Source: Streptomyces sp. IMTB 2501
GTDB taxonomy: Bacteria; Actinomycetota; Actinomycetes; Streptomycetales; Streptomycetaceae
NCBI RefSeq assembly: GCF_001953885.1
Contig: NZ_MQUS01000012.1
Span: 206,258 to 270,257 of the forward strand
Reading direction: 5' to 3'
Length of the DNA: 64,000 bases
Shown: in pieces, positions 61,206-64,000 of the stretch
Layout: every line of letters begins with the position of its first letter
Numbering within the stretch: position 1 is the first letter of the stretch
Program-made: the position numbers and the translations under genes
Notes under the pieces: generated by a model
The model's database searches: none
Told to the model about the DNA's origin: nothing
Seen by the model: the letters and a program-made list of their open reading frames with translations, nothing else

Positions 61206-61607
61206 ATGCAGCCGACCGCCACGGTGCTGGTCTACAGCGACGACTCCAACACCCGCGAGCAAGTACGGCTGGCCACCGGCCGTAAACCGGCTCCCGATGT
61301 TCCCCTTGTCGAGTTTGTGGAGTGCGCTACTCCTGAGGCGGTCGTCCGGGAGTTGGGCCGGGGCGGTATCGACGTCTGCGTACTCGACGGCGAGGCCGTG
61401 CCGATGGGGGGTATGGGGGTGTGCCGGCAGATCAAGGACGAGGTGTTCAACTGTCCGCCGGTGCTGCTGCTGATGGGGCGGCCCCAGGATGCGTGGCTGG
61501 CCACGTGGAGCCGGGCCGACGCTGCCGTGACGTTGCCGGTGGATCCCGTGGAGTTCGCCTCGGCCCTTGCCTCTCTGCTCCGTCAGAAGAGGTTGCTGAG
61601 CGCCTAG
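61206..61607 (+). CDS. Degenerate receiver-domain protein
   Basis: A 133-residue stand-alone receiver-like fold with no output domain. The acidic pocket is kept (LVYSDDSNT) and an Asp is at the phosphorylation position (VCVLDGEAVP). The conserved Lys that normally follows strand 5 is replaced: the segment reads VTLPVDP where YLxKP is expected. It may be a phosphorylation-independent regulator. GGAGGAACC precedes the ATG. It is divergent from ctaE across 167 bp and convergent with the L,D-transpeptidase gene, a placement kept next to the oxidase genes in streptomycetes as far as I recall. Confidence 0.8.
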   Translation: MQPTATVLVYSDDSNTREQVRLATGRKPAPDVPLVEFVECATPEAVVRELGRGGIDVCVLDGEAVPMGGMGVCRQIKDEVFNCPPVLLLMGRPQDAWLATWSRADAAVTLPVDPVEFASALASLLRQKRLLSA

Positions 61608-61627
61608 TGGCCCGGGGCGTGGGGCTT

Positions 61628-61702
61628 CGTGCGCGGGTACGGGCCGGTGGCGTTCTCGCGCCCACCCGGCGGAGCCGCGATCGATACGGCCCCGCGCCCC
61701 TG
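61628..61702 (+). repeat. Dispersed intergenic repeat, copy D
   Basis: Contains CGTTCTCGCGCCCACCCGGC, GGAGCCGCGATCGATACGG and CCCCGCGCCCCTGAG. The central hairpin is shortened to CGGC-GGA-GCCG but still pairs. It lies eight bases after the L,D-transpeptidase stop on the minus strand and just after the receiver-gene stop on the plus strand. Confidence 0.85.
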
Positions 61703-61709
61703 AGGCCGG

Positions 61710-62972
61710 TCAGAGCGCTGCCGGCCGGAGGCGTACCGTGTTCGCCGCTGCGGAAGTGGCCGACGGGGCGGTTGTCAGGGCGCTGCCCGTGCGCCATTTC
61801 TTCCAGTCCACGTTCCAGTCGCCGAAGCCGTTGCCGAAGGGTTCCATCTGCCGGCCGTTGGAGTTGACGACCTTGACGATGTCGCCCTCACGGACGGCCT
61901 TGAAGAACCACTCGGCGTTCGCCGTGCTCATGCCGGTACAGCCATGGCTGACGTTCGCGGAGCCCTGTGAGCCCACGGACCAGGGCGCCGCGTGGACGAA
62001 CTCGCCGGACCAGGTCACCCGGGTGGCCCAGTACACCATCAGGTCGTAGGAGTCGGAGGTGCCCGCGGCGATGCCGACCGTGGTACCACGCATACGTACG
62101 AAGTACTGCTTGGCCAGGATGACCTTGACGCCGTTGCGGGTCTCCCAGCCGGGCCTGCCGGTGGTGACGGGGAGCTGTCTGATCGCCGCGCCGTTCTTGT
62201 AGACCGTCATCTGGTGCGCCGCGGCGTCCGTGACGGCCTCGACCCGGTCCCCCGTGGTGATGGTGAGCGGCTGGGAGCTGCCGCCCCACAGCCGGTCGCC
62301 GATCTTGATGCCGTCCAGGTTGCTGTGCACCGTGATGGTGGCGTGGGTCGGCCAGTAGTCCTTGGGCCGGAAGTGGAGTTCCTTGTCGTCCACCCAGTAC
62401 CAGGAGCCCTGCACGGCCGGCGTGGACTGCACGCGGAGGGCGTTCTCCACGACGGCGCGCTGCGCCTTGTCCTTGACCTCCTGGTCGAGTTGGGCGGTGA
62501 TGGGCTGTCCGACGCCGTACTCGCCGGCGTCCGGCCCGAAGGTGACGTTCAGTCGCTTCCTGTTCGTGGGCGTGCTGGTGTCGAACGTGAGGACCTTGCG
62601 GCCGGGCGCGCCGTCCTCGTCCTCGGTGCTCACCGTGACCGTGTAGTGGGCGTTGGCGGCCAGCGGGGCGGTGCTGTGCCATCGACTGCCGTCGGCGGCG
62701 AGTTCGCCCGCCACATAGCGCCCTGCGGAGTCCTGGGTGGTGACGTCGGTGATCCGGTCGTCGTCGCTGTTGGCGGTGATCTCCAGGGGCTTGTCCGGGT
62801 CGGCCCGCTTCCCCGCGTCGGTGGGGCCGTTGAACGAGATCAGGCCCGCTGCGTCGTACGGCTTGGCCGACAGGGGGTTGCCGTCCGAGCCGCAGGCGGC
62901 GACGCCCGCGCCGAGTGCGGTCACCAGCAGGGTGCAGCCGACGACGGTACGGGTCCGCGGTGTGTGGTTCAT
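61710..62972 (-). CDS. L,D-transpeptidase lipoprotein
   Basis: A 420-residue lipoprotein (lipobox VAACG, Cys about residue 27). Two Ig-like domains precede the C-terminal YkuD catalytic domain, with the active-site pattern HAAPWSVGSQGSANVSHGC: His, then Ser, His, Gly and catalytic Cys. It makes 3-3 cross-links in peptidoglycan outside the membrane, as in mycobacterial LdtA/B types. The C-terminus after the domain is Ala/Thr-rich. The ATG is at 62972. Convergent with the receiver-like gene; repeat copy D lies between the two stops. Confidence 0.93.
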   Translation of the reverse strand: MNHTPRTRTVVGCTLLVTALGAGVAACGSDGNPLSAKPYDAAGLISFNGPTDAGKRADPDKPLEITANSDDDRITDVTTQDSAGRYVAGELAADGSRWHSTAPLAANAHYTVTVSTEDEDGAPGRKVLTFDTSTPTNRKRLNVTFGPDAGEYGVGQPITAQLDQEVKDKAQRAVVENALRVQSTPAVQGSWYWVDDKELHFRPKDYWPTHATITVHSNLDGIKIGDRLWGGSSQPLTITTGDRVEAVTDAAAHQMTVYKNGAAIRQLPVTTGRPGWETRNGVKVILAKQYFVRMRGTTVGIAAGTSDSYDLMVYWATRVTWSGEFVHAAPWSVGSQGSANVSHGCTGMSTANAEWFFKAVREGDIVKVVNSNGRQMEPFGNGFGDWNVDWKKWRTGSALTTAPSATSAAANTVRLRPAAL

Positions 62973-63060
62973 ACGATCACGCTATGAGGCGCAGACCTCA
63001 CCGGCGCGGCAGGTAATCCGTTCGAGTGATCGACACTACGGCAGAGGGAGGACAGCGGAC

Positions 63061-63085
63061 GGGTGACCCGGCAGGTGGGTCACCC
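63061..63085 (-). terminator. Hairpin after ctaF (distal)
   Basis: GGGTGACCC (63061-63069) and GGGTCACCC (63077-63085) pair perfectly over 9 bp with a 7-nt loop. It lies next to the larger hairpin at 63092-63133; the two together would form a strong double terminator for ctaD-ctaF. Confidence 0.7.
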
Positions 63086-63091
63086 GAAAGG

Positions 63092-63133
63092 CCGGAAGCC
63101 CGGACCCCCCTGATGGAGTGTCCGGGCTTCCGG
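63092..63133 (-). terminator. Hairpin terminator after ctaF
   Basis: CCGGAAGCCCGGAC (63092-63105) and GTCCGGGCTTCCGG (63120-63133) pair perfectly over 14 bp with a 14-nt loop. It begins 17 bp past the ctaF stop. Confidence 0.85.
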
Positions 63134-63149
63134 TGCATGTGCTCGTGTG

Positions 63150-63548
63150 TTACTGGGTGCGGTTCTCACCGTGGTAGTACTCGAACACCCAGCCGAACAG
63201 GCCGACCACGATGAACGGGGCCGAGAAGTAGATCAGCCACCAGCCGACCGCGATGCTGAGGAAGGCGATCGCACCGCCGAAGCCCAGCATGAGCGGCTGC
63301 CAGCTGTGCGGGCTGAAGAAGCCCAGCTCGCCCGCGTCGTCCGCGACATCGGCCTCCTTGTCGTCCTGGGCGCCCGCGTCGACCCGCCGGGCGGTGAAGC
63401 CCAGGTAGAAGCCGATCATGACGCTCAGGCCGAAGGCCAGGAAGAGCGCGGTGGTACCGGCCGGCTCCTTCGACCACACGCCATACACGATGGCCATGAT
63501 CAGGATGAAGACGCTCAGCCAGATGAACATCCGACCCTGGATCTTCAC
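63150..63548 (-). CDS. ctaF: Cytochrome c oxidase subunit IV (actinobacterial)
   Basis: CtaF (132 residues) is the small four-helix subunit IV of the actinobacterial aa3 oxidase. It opens MKIQGRMFIWLSVFILIMAI, and the centre is an acidic loop (DAGAQDDKEADVADDAGE) followed by two more helices ending in WVFEYYHGE. The stop is TAA, unusual in this GC-rich genome. The ATG at 63548 overlaps the ctaD stop by 4 bp, so the two are cotranscribed and coupled. A double hairpin follows. Confidence 0.95.
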   Translation of the reverse strand: MKIQGRMFIWLSVFILIMAIVYGVWSKEPAGTTALFLAFGLSVMIGFYLGFTARRVDAGAQDDKEADVADDAGELGFFSPHSWQPLMLGFGGAIAFLSIAVGWWLIYFSAPFIVVGLFGWVFEYYHGENRTQ

Positions 63549-64000
63549 TTGCCGGCCTCCTTGCTGCCCTCAACGGCGGTGCCGTGACCGGCGTACTCAA
63601 GCTGCTCGAGCGCGGCGATCTCGGGGTGGTGCAGGTCGAACGCCGGGGATTCACTGCGGATCCGCGGCAGGGTGGTGAAGTTGTGGCGCGGGGGCGGGCA
63701 GGAGGTCGCCCACTCCAGGGAACGGCCGTAGCCCCAGGGGTCGTCCACGCCGACCGGCTTGCCGTACTTGGCCGTCTTCCACACGTTGTAGAGGAACGGC
63801 AGGATCGACAGGCCGAGCAGGAAGGAGCTGATGGTCGAGACCGTGTTCAGGGCGGTGAAGCCGTCGGCGGCCAGGTAGTCGGCGTAACGGCGGGGCATGC
63901 CCTCGGCACCCAGCCAGTGCTGGACCAGGAAGGTGCCGTGGAAGCCGATGAACAGCGTCCAGAAGGTGATCTTGCCGAGGCGCTCGTCGAGCATCTTGCC
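63545..64000 (-). CDS. ctaD: Cytochrome c oxidase subunit I, C-terminal part (cut by window edge)
   Basis: The visible 151 residues are the end of CtaD, the heme-copper catalytic subunit. Seen are FWTLFIGFHGTFLVQHWLG, GMPRRYADY, the helix with ISSFLLGLSILPFLYNVW, and the cytoplasmic tail WGYGRSLEWATSCPPPRHNF, all typical of the subunit I C-terminus. The heme a3/CuB His residues lie beyond the window. The frame is open to base 64000 (GKM then LDERLGK), so the gene continues past the edge. Its stop overlaps ctaF. Confidence 0.95.
   Translation of the reverse strand, partial: GKMLDERLGKITFWTLFIGFHGTFLVQHWLGAEGMPRRYADYLAADGFTALNTVSTISSFLLGLSILPFLYNVWKTAKYGKPVGVDDPWGYGRSLEWATSCPPPRHNFTTLPRIRSESPAFDLHHPEIAALEQLEYAGHGTAVEGSKEAGK

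Overview
The window is chromosomal DNA of a Streptomyces or very close actinomycete. It has very high GC, GTG and TTG starts, ATGA and GTGA stop/start overlaps, apparently leaderless genes, and the family set found near the division/respiration segment of streptomycete core chromosomes (glkA beside its DUF5304 partner, the MacRS pair, thiOSG, and qcrCAB with ctaEFD). I see no tRNA, rRNA, CRISPR array, prophage or intact insertion sequence. About 60 protein genes are packed tightly.

Layout. 1-4.6 kb: a MoxR ATPase (cut by the window edge), DUF58 and transglutaminase operon, closed by a 28-bp perfect hairpin. 4.6-6.9 kb: DUF3040, a methyltransferase and a HEPN-family gene on the minus strand. 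7.0-10.6 kb: an ABC-type ATPase, a YhgE/Pip membrane protein and a TetR regulator, with a 28-nt near-palindrome at the promoter. 11-14.7 kb: a phytoene-desaturase-like flavoprotein behind a DNA-damage-type promoter, a Tyr/Gly/Gln-rich membrane protein, and metF. 14.8-20 kb: thiamine genes thiE and thiO-thiS-thiG, the latter behind a TPP riboswitch, with an Rv2175c-like DNA-binding protein, a flavin oxidoreductase and a small orphan between them. 20-24.8 kb: a PASTA kinase, endonuclease IV, a sulfite-oxidase-like enzyme, and convergent bfr/bfd with an iron box. 24.9-28.5 kb: class II DAHP synthase, divergent from a fused anthranilate synthase behind a Trp-Trp-Trp leader-peptide attenuator. 28.4-33.4 kb: D-2-hydroxyacid dehydrogenase, phosphofructokinase, MacR/MacS and an acyltransferase. 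33.5-40.4 kb: an esterase, a small membrane protein, an EEP-family hydrolase, glucokinase with its DUF5304 neighbour, an ArsA-like ATPase, an SRPBCC protein and a metallophosphoesterase. 40.6-46.9 kb: acyl-CoA ligase, cholesterol-oxidase-like GMC enzyme, PimB-type mannosyltransferase and a GT87-type membrane mannosyltransferase. 46.9-53.9 kb: a putative metallopeptidase lipoprotein, two NlpC/P60 hydrolases, a NYN-domain protein, a zinc-ribbon protein, rhomboid protease and a stand-alone Lrp/AsnC effector domain. 53.9-56.7 kb: a class V PLP enzyme behind a SAM-IV riboswitch, and trpD. 56.8-64 kb: the cytochrome bcc-aa3 branch (qcrB, qcrA, qcrC, ctaE, ctaF, partial ctaD), with a degenerate receiver protein and an L,D-transpeptidase lipoprotein.

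The region is metabolically coherent. Aromatic and tryptophan supply (aroH, trpE, trpD), one-carbon and sulfur metabolism (metF, the SAM-IV gene), thiamine synthesis and glycolytic entry (glkA, pfkA) each carry visible RNA or DNA control signals. Cell-envelope work and aerobic respiration make up most of the rest.

The least explained signals are four. The first is a family of five dispersed intergenic repeats; four lie just after the stop codon of a minus-strand gene in the same orientation, and the fifth appears to have been absorbed into the 3' end of bfd. The second is two or three DNA-damage-type (RecA-NDp/PafBC) promoter motifs in front of non-repair genes. The third is a MacR-box-like site before a decayed small membrane-protein frame. 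The fourth is a perfect palindrome sitting on the ctaE start codon. I found no clear new multi-gene defence or secretion system.
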